Assembly: GCF_023897065.1 (NCBI RefSeq) | Contig: NZ_JAMHIV010000020.1 | Coordinates: 1-64,000 of the forward strand | Reading direction: 5' to 3' | From: Crossiella sp. SN42 | Lineage (GTDB): Bacteria > Actinomycetota > Actinomycetes > Mycobacteriales > Pseudonocardiaceae | Length of the DNA stretch: 64,000 bases | In this document: piece after piece, positions 19,905-27,949 of the stretch | How positions within the stretch are numbered: the stretch's first letter is position 1 | How the letters are laid out: each line of letters opens with the position of its first letter | Position numbers and translations under genes: made by a program | The notes under the pieces: generated by a model | Seen by the model: the letters and a program-made list of their open reading frames with translations, nothing else | The model's database searches: none | Told to the model about the DNA's origin: nothing

Positions 19905-20353
19905 ACGAGCCGTTTCCTCGATGTCGGTGGCGGACGCGACGTGGTCGAGTGTCCGCCATGGCGAATCAGGAGTACGCCCTGATTGTTCACGCGTCCGCCA
20001 GGGTTGACAACCCGCCCGTCGGTGAGCGTACGCTAATGCGGTCATCACGTCCGCTCCAGCGGATGGCGGGAGAACGAGAGGTACCTGGGGGTCTTCTCCG
20101 TTCGTGGCGATCCCGCTTGCAGCGCACCGCGTCCGACACCGTGGTTCGCTGGTTCTGGGGAAGGAACCGCTGTGCCCGGGGTTACGAGGGAAGGCACAGC
20201 GGTTCTTCCAGCGCGCTCCCACCTTCTCCAGCCGCCGTCCGGGTGATGTTGTCCCCGGGGTGAGTGCATCCTGTGCCGATCGGCTCCGTTGGCGGCGAAG
20301 CTTTCGTTAGGGTGCCCTTGGGAGAGATTTGCCAGGGGACGGGGGAAATTGCC
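19905..20353. promoter_or_regulatory. Divergent intergenic region: XRE operator candidates, forward promoter and leader hairpin
   Basis: A 7-bp inverted repeat AATCAGG (19964-19970)/CCTGATT (19978-19984) and an 8-bp direct repeat GTCCGCCA (19951-19958 and 19993-20000, 42 bp apart) lie upstream of the XRE gene and could bind it. On the plus strand TTGACA (20004-20009) with TACGCT (20029-20034, 19-bp spacer) is a candidate promoter for the DUF3558 unit. The resulting leader of about 310 nt contains a 13-bp stem, GAACCGCTGTGCC (20164-20176) with GGCACAGCGGTTC (20193-20205), which may attenuate or terminate. I see no convincing gene in this stretch. Confidence 0.45.
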
Positions 20354-20719
20354 ATGGCTCCTCGGGAGACCAAGGTGTCGATCGACTTCGGCGGGGGTTC
20401 GAAGTTCACGGTCGACGTGGCACAGCTGGATGGGCTGATCAAGGGGTTGACGGAAGCTAGGGTGAAGGTCGACGCCATCGGCCGCTTGGCGGCGTCCACG
20501 AGACAGATGACGAGTCCGCCGAGCGAAGAGGACTACAGCAGAGGTGCGATCCGTCAGATCATCGAGCGCACCGTTGATGACCGGGATGGCACGCACACCA
20601 GAGCCAACCAGGCGTATTCCGACGCGCTCGATACGATGATTCAGAAGCTGACGGCGGTCCGTGACCAGTACGCCGGGACCGAGGGTGTCAACCAGAACAA
20701 GCTGAGGCCAGGGGGCTGA
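20354..20719 (+). CDS. Small, probably helical protein of unknown function, partner of DUF3558 lipoprotein genes
   Basis: 121 residues from the ATG at 20354, with GGGGGAA about 8 bases upstream. There is no signal peptide. A predicted beta-like start (TKVSIDFGGGSKFTVD) is followed by two long helices (about 24-55 and 66-110). The size and helical hairpin recall ESX/WXG100-type or other export-associated small proteins, but no WXG motif is seen, so I leave it unassigned. It ends one base before the TTG start of the first DUF3558 gene, implying co-expression. Confidence 0.65.
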   Translation: MAPRETKVSIDFGGGSKFTVDVAQLDGLIKGLTEARVKVDAIGRLAASTRQMTSPPSEEDYSRGAIRQIIERTVDDRDGTHTRANQAYSDALDTMIQKLTAVRDQYAGTEGVNQNKLRPGG

Positions 20720-20720
20720 T

Positions 20721-21320
20721 TTGATCCGGCAAGGATCTCGGGTGCTCATCGCGACGGGGACGGCAGCCGGTTTGCTGCTCGCTGGTTGTGGCGGGCCGTC
20801 CACGCCGAGCGTCACGACCACCAGCAGTGGGGTCACAACGTCGAGTTCGGTGCCGAGTGATGTGCCGACGGTGCCGTCGCCTGATCTGGACACCAGCCGG
20901 TTTGCCGCTGATCCGTGCGGAATGCTCACCACGGAGCAGGTCAAGCAGGTCGGGGCCGGTGTGCGTGGTGTCCCAGAGGAGAATCCGCTCGGCCCATCCT
21001 GTGTCTGGAACGGCAAAGACAGCGCGGCGCGGAACACCTTCGCGGTCACGGTGAACAATCAGATCGGGCTCGCCGATATGTACGCGCGTAAGTCGAGTTT
21101 CCGGGTATGGGAACCGGCCAAGGTGGGGGACCGGCCTGCGGTGATCGCGATGGATGACGATGTCCGCAGCATGGGACATTGCCGTCTGGACATAGCCACG
21201 GCGCAGAAGACCATGGTCAACATCGACGTTCGGCTCTCGGTGGCGGCGTCGGATCGTGGCAATCCGTGTCCGCGGGCGACCACGATCGGCGAGATGGTGC
21301 TCGCCACGTTGAAGGGCTGA
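20721..21320 (+). CDS. DUF3558-family lipoprotein (copy 1)
   Basis: 199 residues starting at TTG 20721. The paralogue downstream begins with GTG at the equivalent codon, which supports this start. A type II signal peptide ends in the lipobox LLLAGC (Cys23), followed by a Ser/Thr/Pro-rich linker and the DUF3558 fold (DPCGMLTTEQ, GPSCVWNG, NPCPRATTIGEMVLATL). DUF3558 proteins are cell-surface lipoproteins abundant in mycobacteria and Pseudonocardiaceae, and their biochemical role is not established. Four conserved Cys probably form disulfides. Confidence 0.85.
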   Translation: MIRQGSRVLIATGTAAGLLLAGCGGPSTPSVTTTSSGVTTSSSVPSDVPTVPSPDLDTSRFAADPCGMLTTEQVKQVGAGVRGVPEENPLGPSCVWNGKDSAARNTFAVTVNNQIGLADMYARKSSFRVWEPAKVGDRPAVIAMDDDVRSMGHCRLDIATAQKTMVNIDVRLSVAASDRGNPCPRATTIGEMVLATLKG

Positions 21321-21352
21321 GGGGTTCTCCACCGAAAGCAGGGGGGCTGGTT

Positions 21353-21955
21353 GTGATCCGTCAAGGATCTCGGGTGTTTCTCGGGATCTGTGTTGTTGCT
21401 GGGTTGTCGCTAGCGGGCTGTGGGGGCTTGTCTGGCTCGAACGCCACCACAGTCACGAGTGGGATGGCGCCCACGTCGAGTTCGGTGCCGAGTGATGTGC
21501 CGACGGTGCCGTCGCCTGATCTGGACACCAGCCGGTTTGCCGCTGATCCGTGCGGAATGCTCACCACGGAGCAGGTCAAGCAGGTCGGGGCTGGTGTGCG
21601 AGGCAAGACCGAGGAGAACCCGCTAGGTCCCTCGTGTGTCTGGAATGCCGCATCCACGGCAGCGAAGAACAACTTCGCGGTGACGGTGAACAACCAGATC
21701 GGGCTCGCCGATATGTACGCGCGCAAGGCGAACTTCCGACTGTGGGAGCCGACCAGGGTGGGAGACCGCCCGGCGGTGTTCGCGATCGATGACGATATCC
21801 GGAACATGGGGCTGTGCCGCTTGGACATCGCCACGGCGCAAAAGACCTTGGTCAACATCGATGTCCGGCTGTCGCCGAGCGCGACGGACTACACCAACCC
21901 GTGTCCACGAGCCACCGCCATCGGCGAGATGGTGCTAGCCACGCTCAAGGGCTGA
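21353..21955 (+). CDS. DUF3558-family lipoprotein (copy 2)
   Basis: 200 residues from the GTG at 21353. The lipobox is SLAGC, then a linker and a DUF3558 domain closely matching copy 1. A 119-bp block is identical at the DNA level in both genes (20838-20956 and 21473-21591), while the signal peptides and C-terminal halves have diverged, which points to gene conversion or strong constraint on that part. The 32-bp gap to copy 1 suggests one transcript, ending at the strong hairpin at 21958-21989. Confidence 0.85.
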   Translation: MIRQGSRVFLGICVVAGLSLAGCGGLSGSNATTVTSGMAPTSSSVPSDVPTVPSPDLDTSRFAADPCGMLTTEQVKQVGAGVRGKTEENPLGPSCVWNAASTAAKNNFAVTVNNQIGLADMYARKANFRLWEPTRVGDRPAVFAIDDDIRNMGLCRLDIATAQKTLVNIDVRLSPSATDYTNPCPRATAIGEMVLATLKG

Positions 21956-21957
21956 GA

Positions 21958-21989
21958 AGAGCCGCTGCGCCGAAAAGCGCAGCGGCTCT
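21958..21989. terminator. Bidirectional terminator between DUF3558 copy 2 and the LPMO gene
   Basis: A perfect stem, GAGCCGCTGCGC (21959-21970) with GCGCAGCGGCTC (21977-21988), is extended by one A-T pair and has a CGAAAA loop. It sits between the stop codons of two convergent genes, 3 bp after one and 7 bp before the other, so it should serve both. Confidence 0.8.
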
Positions 21990-21995
21990 CGTGGC

Positions 21996-22625
21996 TCAGC
22001 GGAAGTTCACGTCCGAGCAGGTGTAGAACGCCTCCGGACTGTCCGAACGCTGCCAGATCGAGTAGATCAGGTGGCGTCCGCTCTTTCCCGCCGGCAGCCG
22101 CGCACTCAGCTGGTAGCTCCCATTCGCCAACGGCGGATCCGCCTGCGTGTGGAACCGTTCCAGGTCAGACCACTGGAGCGGCGAGCCCGGGTGGTAGCCG
22201 TCGCGGGTGACGTACAGCTCGAACTGCCCGCGATGGGGTACCGCGGCCCGGTACTGCCAGCTGACCGATGCGCCCGCGGTCAGTTGGGTGGTGGCCCAGT
22301 CGGGGCGGGCCAGGTCCAGGCCGCGGTACTTGTCGCGGCCGGCGCTGCACAGCTTGCCGTTGGGGATGAGGGTGCGGTGGTTGCCTGCGGCGTTGGCGAG
22401 GTTGACCTCGTGCCAGTCGTAGAAGGCCTGGGTGCCGCCGGTGGCCACGGCGGCTTTGCAGGCGGCTGAGGTGGGGTTTTCCGGGTTGTCGTGCCAGCGG
22501 CACTGGTAGGCGCGGCTGACCGGGGACAGCATGGTGCCGTGGGCGGCGGCGGGGTGGGCGCCGAGGACGGTGAGCAGTGTGGGCACCAGGGCGAGCAGGA
22601 GCAGCCCTCGTCGGCGTGTGGTCAT
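21996..22625 (-). CDS. AA10 lytic polysaccharide monooxygenase, chitin-active type
   Basis: 209 residues from the ATG at 22625. A Sec signal (TRRRGLLLLALVPTLLTVLG) is cleaved after AAA, so the mature protein begins with His29 in HGTMLSPVSRAYQC, the first ligand of the copper histidine brace. The second His is in AAGNHRTLIPNG. Cys pairs and the ending YTCSDVNF are typical of single-domain AA10 enzymes that oxidatively cleave chitin or cellulose. No carbohydrate-binding module follows. A DasR-like site upstream argues for chitin or GlcNAc control. Confidence 0.9.
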   Translation of the reverse strand: MTTRRRGLLLLALVPTLLTVLGAHPAAAHGTMLSPVSRAYQCRWHDNPENPTSAACKAAVATGGTQAFYDWHEVNLANAAGNHRTLIPNGKLCSAGRDKYRGLDLARPDWATTQLTAGASVSWQYRAAVPHRGQFELYVTRDGYHPGSPLQWSDLERFHTQADPPLANGSYQLSARLPAGKSGRHLIYSIWQRSDSPEAFYTCSDVNFR

Positions 22626-22707
22626 GGCCTCGTCCTTCGATGTCAGGGAAGCTCGAAGGTCCCCCGCGGCGGCGGAAGGGCTGGGAGACAACGATTGCCA
22701 TGCTGTC

Positions 22708-22719
22708 TGGTCTAGTCCA
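22708..22719. promoter_or_regulatory. DasR-responsive (dre-like) operator upstream of the LPMO gene
   Basis: TGGTCTAGTCCA differs at one position from the palindromic dre core TGGTCTAGACCA bound by DasR, the GntR-family GlcNAc regulator of chitin-utilisation genes in streptomycetes. It lies 83-94 bp upstream of the LPMO start codon, a normal operator distance, and the neighbouring gene is a chitin-type LPMO. Binding is inferred from the motif and context. Confidence 0.6.
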
Positions 22720-22746
22720 ATTACACCAGGGGCTGACTGGAGTAGT

Positions 22747-23772
22747 TCAGCTCTTGCGGGCGACCAGCCGGTAGTTGTGGTGCAGCCGGTAGCGGCGGGC
22801 CAGTGGGCTGAGCAGCCAGCTGGCCGCCGCGGCCAGGGCGACCAGCGGCACCGTCACCAGCAGGCCGAGGGCCCTGGCGAGCTGCCCGGTCCTGGTCGGG
22901 CGGGGCAGCCAGGGGCGGTCCGGCGGGGGGATCAGCTCGCCGAGCAGGTGCATCGCCGCGCTGGTCAGGCCGTGGGAGCGGGCCGGGTCGTCGGTGGTCT
23001 CGCTGAGCACGGTGAAGCCCAGCTCGGTGAGCGCGGCGCGCAGGTTCGCCCTCGGCGCGAAGTGCAGGTGCTGCGGCTGCATCCAGCCGATCCAGTAGCG
23101 GCCGGTGAGCTTGGGCCACGCCGACTCCGGGTCGGGCACCTCGACCAGCAGCAGGCCGCCCGGGCGCAGCACCTTCATCGCGGCCTCCAGCTCGCGCCGC
23201 GGGTCGGTGCTGTGCTCCAGGTAGTGGTGCATGCTGACCACGTCGTAGCGCTCGGCCAGTTCCGGGGCCAGCGCGGGGAACTCGCCGCGGTAGCCGCGCC
23301 GGATCCAGCCCCGGTCGCGGGCCAGCTCCACCCCGCCGCCGAAGTCCAGGCCGTCGAAGCTGGTGCGCGGCAACACCTTCCGCGCGGTGCGGCAGAAGTG
23401 GCCGTGTCCGCAGCCGACGTCCAGCCAGCTGGCCGGGTCGGCGTGCGGCACGATCAGCGCGGCGCGTTCCCGGTACTGCCGGGTCTGCACGCTGAAGGTG
23501 ATGTCCATCACCCGCTCGCCGAGGCCGTCGTAGAAGTCGCGGTAGTAGAAGGCCAGGCCCGCGGCGGACAGGCGGGGGTTCTGGAAGACGTGCGCGCAGT
23601 CGGCGCAGCGGTCCAGCCGGAAGCGGCCCGGCTTGCGCTGCACCAGGTCCGGGCTGCGCAGCAGCAGCGTGATCCGGGTCGAGCCGCACCACGGGCAGGT
23701 GGCCCGGCGCGGTTCGAAGAACCTGGCCACACCCTCGGCCAGCTCGGCGGCGTACTCCGCTCGTCTGTCCAT
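22747..23772 (-). CDS. Zinc-ribbon class I SAM methyltransferase (paralogue 1, short form)
   Basis: 341 residues from the ATG at 23772. An N-terminal Cys4 zinc ribbon (CPWC at 26-29, CADC at 56-59) precedes the SAM-binding loop WLDVGCGHGHFC (116-127), MHHYLEHSTDP and LRPGGLLLVEVPDPES. A C-terminal hydrophobic segment is followed by a basic tail. It corresponds to the C-terminal half of the two longer paralogues at 23778 and 27950. The start follows the upstream paralogue's stop by 5 bp, so the two are one unit. The likely substrate is a sugar or lipid intermediate of the PKS locus, but this is inference from linkage. Confidence 0.75.
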   Translation of the reverse strand: MDRRAEYAAELAEGVARFFEPRRATCPWCGSTRITLLLRSPDLVQRKPGRFRLDRCADCAHVFQNPRLSAAGLAFYYRDFYDGLGERVMDITFSVQTRQYRERAALIVPHADPASWLDVGCGHGHFCRTARKVLPRTSFDGLDFGGGVELARDRGWIRRGYRGEFPALAPELAERYDVVSMHHYLEHSTDPRRELEAAMKVLRPGGLLLVEVPDPESAWPKLTGRYWIGWMQPQHLHFAPRANLRAALTELGFTVLSETTDDPARSHGLTSAAMHLLGELIPPPDRPWLPRPTRTGQLARALGLLVTVPLVALAAAASWLLSPLARRYRLHHNYRLVARKS

Positions 23773-23777
23773 TGTGG

Positions 23778-25601
23778 TCAGTCCCGGCGGGCGATCACGC
23801 GGTAGGCGTTGCACATCCGCAGGCCCTCGGTGAACGGCTCCAGCAGGCTGCCGGCCACCCCGGCGGCCAGCAGCAGCGGCGCGCCCGCGGTGAGCACCGC
23901 GCCGCGGGCGGCCCGCCGCAGCGGGGTCGGCGCGGACGGGTGCCAGGGCTGGTCGGCGCGGGGGGCGAGGTCGTTGATCAGCAGCCAGGACGCGACCACC
24001 AGGTCGGGTGCGCCCGCCTCCCGGCGCTGGGTGCCGACCACGGTGAAGCCCAGTTCGGCGAGTGTGGCGCGCAGGTTGCCCAGCGGGAAGAAGTTGAGGT
24101 GCTGCGGCTGCACCCAGCCGCCCCAGTAGCGGCCCAGCAACCGGCCCAGCCTGCACTCCGGGTCGGGCACGTCGATCACCAGGTGCCCGCCCGGCTTGAG
24201 CGCGGTGCGCGCGGCCAGCAGCTCGGCGACCGGGTCGGTGGCGTGCTCCAGGTAGTGGAACATGCTGACCGCGTCGTAGTTCCCGGCCAGGCCGGGCGCC
24301 AGCTCGGTGAACAGCCCCCGGTAGGCGCGCTGCAGGATTCCGCGCCGCTGGGCCTGCTCCACGCCGCTGCTGAGGTCGAGGCCGTCGAAGGTGGTCTGCG
24401 GCCAGATCTCCTTGGCCTGGTTGCAGAAGTGCCCGTGCCCGGTGCCCACGTCCAGCCAGCGCTCGGGTTTGCCGTGCCGCAGCAGCGAGCGGGCCTGGTT
24501 GAGGAAGTACTCCCGGCGGGTGGCGAACAGCGACTGCACGGCGTGCTCGTTGAGACCGTCGTAGGCGTCCCGGTAGTAGAACTCCAGCCCAGCCTGGTTG
24601 AGCTGGGGGTTCTGGAACACGTGCCCGCAGGAGCGGCACTCGTCGAGGGCGAACCGGCCCGGCTTGTGCCCGTGCAGGTCCCCGGTCACCAGCCTGCGCC
24701 GCAGCTGCGCCGAGCCGCACCACGGGCAGTCCCGGCGCGGCCGGTGGAAGAAGCGGCCGGTGCCCGCGGCCAGGTCAGCGCGGTAGGCGATCCGGCTGGT
24801 GGCGATCGCGGCGGTGCGCTCGGCGCGGGCCGGGGCGGTGACCACGAGGGTGCGCACCAGCCGGGCAGGCTCGGCCACGACCCTGGTCAGGCAGGCGCGG
24901 GGCAGGTCAGCTGGCTTGAGCGCGCGGCTGCCCGCGAAGACCAGCAGCGGCTGCGCCGACCAGGCGGCCAGCAGTCCGGCTGCCCACTTCCGGCCGGTCA
25001 GCGCGGTGGCGGCGAGCGCGGTCAGCACCGCGGCGCGCAGCAGCAGCTGGGTTTTCAGGCCGGGGCCGTGCGCGGCCTGCTGGATGGCGGCGTCCTGGGC
25101 GCGCACGGCGGGGGCGGCGGACAGGCCGGGGGCGACCGCGAAGGCGGTGTCGGCCGGGGCGTGCAGCTTGAGCTCCAGCGCGGCCGTGGCCAGCTCGGGG
25201 GCGCTGGGCCGGGCGGGCAGGCCGACCTTGGCGAGCAGGCCGGCGTCGGCGGCGATGGCGTGCGCCGCGGTGCGGCCCGCGGTCAGCCGGTCCAGCCGGC
25301 AGGTCGCCGGATCGACCTCCCGCAGCAGGTCAAGGGCCTGCGCGGTGGGCAGGTCGGCGGGCACCAGGTCGAGGCTGGCGAGCTGTTCGCGGTGGCGGTG
25401 CGCCTGCGCGGCGGCCTGGGTGGCCGCGGTCAGGGTGACGCCCTCGGCGACGGCCACCGCGCCCTCGTGCGCCGGGCCGGGCTGCTCGCGCAGCACCGGC
25501 AGGGCGGCCAGCCGCCTGCGCAGCTGCGCGGTCTCGGCGGCGAGCAACCCCAGGACGGCGACGTGCACCAGGCGGCGGACCCAGCGAGGACGTGGCGACA
25601 T
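23778..25601 (-). CDS. Two-domain protein: unknown N-terminal domain plus zinc-ribbon SAM methyltransferase (paralogue 2)
   Basis: 607 residues. The first 270 or so form an unrecognised domain shared only with the protein at 27950. It has an N-terminal hydrophobic helix, a LDLVPADLPTAQALDLLREVDP segment, and a hydrophobic region ending AGLLAAWSAQPLLVFAGSRALKPADL. Residues about 275-607 repeat the Cys4 ribbon (CPWCGS, CRSCG) and methyltransferase (WLDVGTGHGHFC, YLEHATDP, LKPGGHLVIDVPDPE) of paralogue 1. The hydrophobic N-terminus suggests membrane attachment. Upstream, a minus-strand gene of unknown function ends 140 bp away. Confidence 0.7.
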   Translation of the reverse strand: MSPRPRWVRRLVHVAVLGLLAAETAQLRRRLAALPVLREQPGPAHEGAVAVAEGVTLTAATQAAAQAHRHREQLASLDLVPADLPTAQALDLLREVDPATCRLDRLTAGRTAAHAIAADAGLLAKVGLPARPSAPELATAALELKLHAPADTAFAVAPGLSAAPAVRAQDAAIQQAAHGPGLKTQLLLRAAVLTALAATALTGRKWAAGLLAAWSAQPLLVFAGSRALKPADLPRACLTRVVAEPARLVRTLVVTAPARAERTAAIATSRIAYRADLAAGTGRFFHRPRRDCPWCGSAQLRRRLVTGDLHGHKPGRFALDECRSCGHVFQNPQLNQAGLEFYYRDAYDGLNEHAVQSLFATRREYFLNQARSLLRHGKPERWLDVGTGHGHFCNQAKEIWPQTTFDGLDLSSGVEQAQRRGILQRAYRGLFTELAPGLAGNYDAVSMFHYLEHATDPVAELLAARTALKPGGHLVIDVPDPECRLGRLLGRYWGGWVQPQHLNFFPLGNLRATLAELGFTVVGTQRREAGAPDLVVASWLLINDLAPRADQPWHPSAPTPLRRAARGAVLTAGAPLLLAAGVAGSLLEPFTEGLRMCNAYRVIARRD

Positions 25602-25741
25602 GTGCGAAATCCTGCGCCGCCAGGGCCGGGATTCCGATCATCGTCAGCGTGTCGCGCCGGTTACCGCCCAATCGAGTCGGCTCGCCGGGTGCGCGCGGCC
25701 TTGCTCGTCCACAATGGACTATTTGGCCGCGCGCCCGCTGG

Positions 25742-26248
25742 TCACGGTTCCTGGAACACGACCTGGGGGATCGGCGCCGCGGAGCGCGACGGCGTGGCCG
25801 GCGGCGGCGGCGCGAACTGCGGCTGCTGCACCGGCACGTGCCGCACCTCCGGCTGCGGCGCCGGGCGCGCGGGCGCGGCCACGACGGGCTGCTCGGTCTT
25901 CGGCGCTGCGCTCGTCGAAGCCGCAACCACCGGAGCCTGGGCCTTCGCGGCGGCGGGCTGGCGCTCGGCCACCGGCTTCTGCTCCGGCGCGGTCTTCGCG
26001 TCGATCGCGTTGCGCGCCGCGGTGATCCACAGCCGCTGCATGTGCTCGTCCCGGCTGCCCTTGATCGTGACGAGCAGTCCGGAGAAGGCACTGCGCAGCT
26101 TGGCCGCCAGCGCGGGGCGTTCCCGGATGACCGTCCACAAGGGATGCTGTGCCGGAAGACGGGCCGCGGCGAGGCGCTGGGCATTCACACGAAGTTCCGC
26201 GGTGGGCAGTTCAGCCCATGCCACAACGGTCTCGGCATCAAAGGTCAC
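25742..26248 (-). CDS. Unknown protein with Pro/Ala-rich C-terminal tail
   Basis: About 168 residues from the GTG at 26248; the start is uncertain. The N-terminal 85 residues look like a small helical domain (AETVVAWAELPTAELRVNAQRLA, PLWTVIRERPALAAKLRS). The rest is a low-complexity Ala/Pro/Gln/Val tail, probably disordered. No signal peptide is present and no family is recognised. A 7-bp inverted repeat, CACCTGC (26276-26282)/GCAGGTG (26285-26291), lies about 30 bp upstream of the start and may be an operator. Its relation to the downstream methyltransferases is unknown. Confidence 0.55.
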   Translation of the reverse strand: MTFDAETVVAWAELPTAELRVNAQRLAAARLPAQHPLWTVIRERPALAAKLRSAFSGLLVTIKGSRDEHMQRLWITAARNAIDAKTAPEQKPVAERQPAAAKAQAPVVAASTSAAPKTEQPVVAAPARPAPQPEVRHVPVQQPQFAPPPPATPSRSAAPIPQVVFQEP

Positions 26249-26450
26249 TGGATCAACTCTCTCAGTTACCGTTCCCACCTGCGGGCAGGTGCTCCCGAGA
26301 TCGGGGAGATGACACCATTCTGACAGAAACCCGGCCGGGGCGGCCACGAACGGCACGCCGATTCACCGATGTGATGCGAAACTTGTTGCCCGATAGGGCA
26401 TTTCCGGCATCAACGCCAAGTAGAGTCGGCGCCGGTGCGTGCCGATCACG

Positions 26451-27161
26451 TCACCCTCCGGGCGGTGAGCTGGGCGGATGTCCGGCCAGCCGGCGGAACT
26501 CGCGGGCCAGGTGAGCCTGGTCGGCGTAGCCGTGTGCGGCCGCCCGATCGGCCAGGTTGCCCTGGTTGTCCCGCAGAACTCGCTGGAAGCGCAGGATTCG
26601 CGCCAGTGTTTTCGGACCGTATCCGACCGCGGCGGCGACCCGGCGGCGCAGGCTTCGTTCGGACACGCCGAGCCGGTCGGCCAGTGCCAATACCGATAAA
26701 GGATTGGGCACGTCAAGAGCCCGGCTGGCGGTCATGACCACCGGATCCAGCGCACCGGCCTCCGGTAGTCGTCCGATCGCAATCCGTTGCACAAGTCCGC
26801 CGATGGTGCGGGCGTCCGGTTCGCCGTCGAACCGCTCGGCCAGCCCGCGCGCACCCCACAGGTCCTCGACGTCCACGGTCCGGTCCCGCAGCTGTTCCGC
26901 CGGGGTCCGGCCGAGCAGCAGTGAACCGGCGCCCGGCCGCAGCCGCAGGCCCACCACCAGGCCGCCGGGCGGGAGCTGGGCCAGCCGCCACCGGGTGTCC
27001 GCGCCGACCACCACCAGCCGCCCGTGCAGCCACAACAGGTCCATGCAGCCATCCGGCAGCACCCGCTGCGCCCTGGCCAGCCCGCCGGTCCGGTCGGTCC
27101 ACAGGCAGGCCGCGTGCGCGCGCAGCGCGCCGTCCGGGCGGTACTCCCGGTACCCGCTCAT
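26451..27161 (-). CDS. AraC-family transcriptional regulator (DUF6597-type N-terminus)
   Basis: 236 residues. The N-terminal 120 residues match the short beta domain of AraC regulators that begin YREYRPDGALRAHAACLW. The C-terminal double helix-turn-helix (about 145-230) includes LADRLGVSERSLRRRVAAAVGYGPKTLARILRF split over two helices and AAAHGYADQAHLAREFRRLAG. It is divergent from a VOC-family gene 99 bp away, a frequent actinobacterial pairing, so it probably controls that gene. A 12-bp palindrome, CCGACCGGTCGG (27173-27184), in the shared spacer is a possible operator, although it adjoins this gene's ribosome site. Confidence 0.85.
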   Translation of the reverse strand: MSGYREYRPDGALRAHAACLWTDRTGGLARAQRVLPDGCMDLLWLHGRLVVVGADTRWRLAQLPPGGLVVGLRLRPGAGSLLLGRTPAEQLRDRTVDVEDLWGARGLAERFDGEPDARTIGGLVQRIAIGRLPEAGALDPVVMTASRALDVPNPLSVLALADRLGVSERSLRRRVAAAVGYGPKTLARILRFQRVLRDNQGNLADRAAAHGYADQAHLAREFRRLAGHPPSSPPGG

Positions 27162-27260
27162 CGCCTGCCCTCCCGACCGGTCGGCTGGCTGGCCGTTTCG
27201 TTCAAGACGGTAGTTGCCCGGACGGCCTAGCGTGGGGGCGACCCGTCAAGGAGGAAGCAC

Positions 27261-27650
27261 ATGACACCGCGTTTCGCCGTGGTCGAGATCCTGGTCGCCG
27301 ACATGGCCAGGTCGCTGGCGTTCTACCGGGAGCTGGGGCTGGCGCTGCCCGCCTCGGCCGATGCCGAGCCGCACGTGGAGCACGAGCTGCCCGGCGGCCT
27401 CAAGCTGGCCTGGGACACCGAGGCCACGGTCGCCTCGTTCACCCCGGACTTCACCCCGCCGACCAGCCGCGGCCGGATCAGCCTGGCCTTCCAGCTGGAC
27501 ACCCCGGCCGAGGTGGACGAGCTGCACGACCGCCTGGTCGGTCTGGGCCACAAGAGCGAGCTGACTCCGTTCGACGCGTTCTGGGGCCAGCGCTACGCCG
27601 TGGTCGAGGACCCCGACGGCAACGGCATCGACCTGTTCGCCACCCGCTAG
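27261..27650 (+). CDS. VOC-family (glyoxalase/bleomycin-resistance fold) protein
   Basis: 129 residues with two beta-alpha-beta3 repeats: FAVVEILVADMARSLAFYRELG at the start and RYAVVEDPDGNGIDLFA at the end, with a central TSRGRISLAFQLD segment. Potential metal ligands are sparse (His and Glu in VEHELPGG, Glu in VVEDPDG). The function could be a dioxygenase, isomerase or binding protein. An AGGAGG 11 bases upstream supports the ATG. It is probably regulated by the divergent AraC protein. Confidence 0.82.
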   Translation: MTPRFAVVEILVADMARSLAFYRELGLALPASADAEPHVEHELPGGLKLAWDTEATVASFTPDFTPPTSRGRISLAFQLDTPAEVDELHDRLVGLGHKSELTPFDAFWGQRYAVVEDPDGNGIDLFATR

Positions 27651-27692
27651 AGCGGCCCGGCCCGCCGTTCGGTTGACGCCTAGGCTCCTGGC

Positions 27693-27914
27693 ATGACCGA
27701 GCACGAGCTGCCTGCCGCGGAGTTCGGCTTCCCCGGCCCGCTGCGTGACCGCCTCGTCGCCGCGATCCTCGCGGGCCGGAAGACCTCCACCTCGGCGCTG
27801 CTGCTGAGCTACCAGCGCACCGGCACCCCACTGCCGGAGACAGGGCAGCGGCGGGCGGTGCTGGACTCCGCAGGCCGGTCGGCAGGGGTGATCGAGCTGA
27901 CCGCGGTGCGGTGA
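27693..27914 (+). pseudogene. Truncated ASCH-domain protein
   Basis: 73 residues matching only the N-terminal half of an ASCH domain (FGFPGPLRDRLVAAILAGRKTS, VLDSAGRSAGVIELTAV). Family members are usually about 125-150 residues and continue with a further beta-alpha segment after the ELTAV strand. Here a TGA follows at once, leading straight into a terminator hairpin and then the PKS-linked methyltransferase. Loss of the 3' half may mark a recombination edge. An unusually short functional protein cannot be excluded. Confidence 0.55.
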
Positions 27915-27942
27915 CCCCGGGCGGGTGAGGCCGCCCGGGGTC
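27913..27942. terminator. Bidirectional terminator between the ASCH remnant and the PKS operon
   Basis: A perfect 12-bp G+C-rich stem, GACCCCGGGCGG (27913-27924) with CCGCCCGGGGTC (27931-27942), has a 6-nt loop. It lies 7 bp beyond the last stop of the minus-strand PKS operon and overlaps the stop of the convergent ASCH remnant. It is a good candidate for the end of the PKS transcript. Confidence 0.75.
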
Positions 27943-27949
27943 GCGCCGG

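Noticed and set aside
20045-21058. A 337-codon minus-strand frame across the DUF3558 region
   Set aside because: It is antisense to a lipoprotein gene with clear signal peptide and paralogue; the frame is a shadow.
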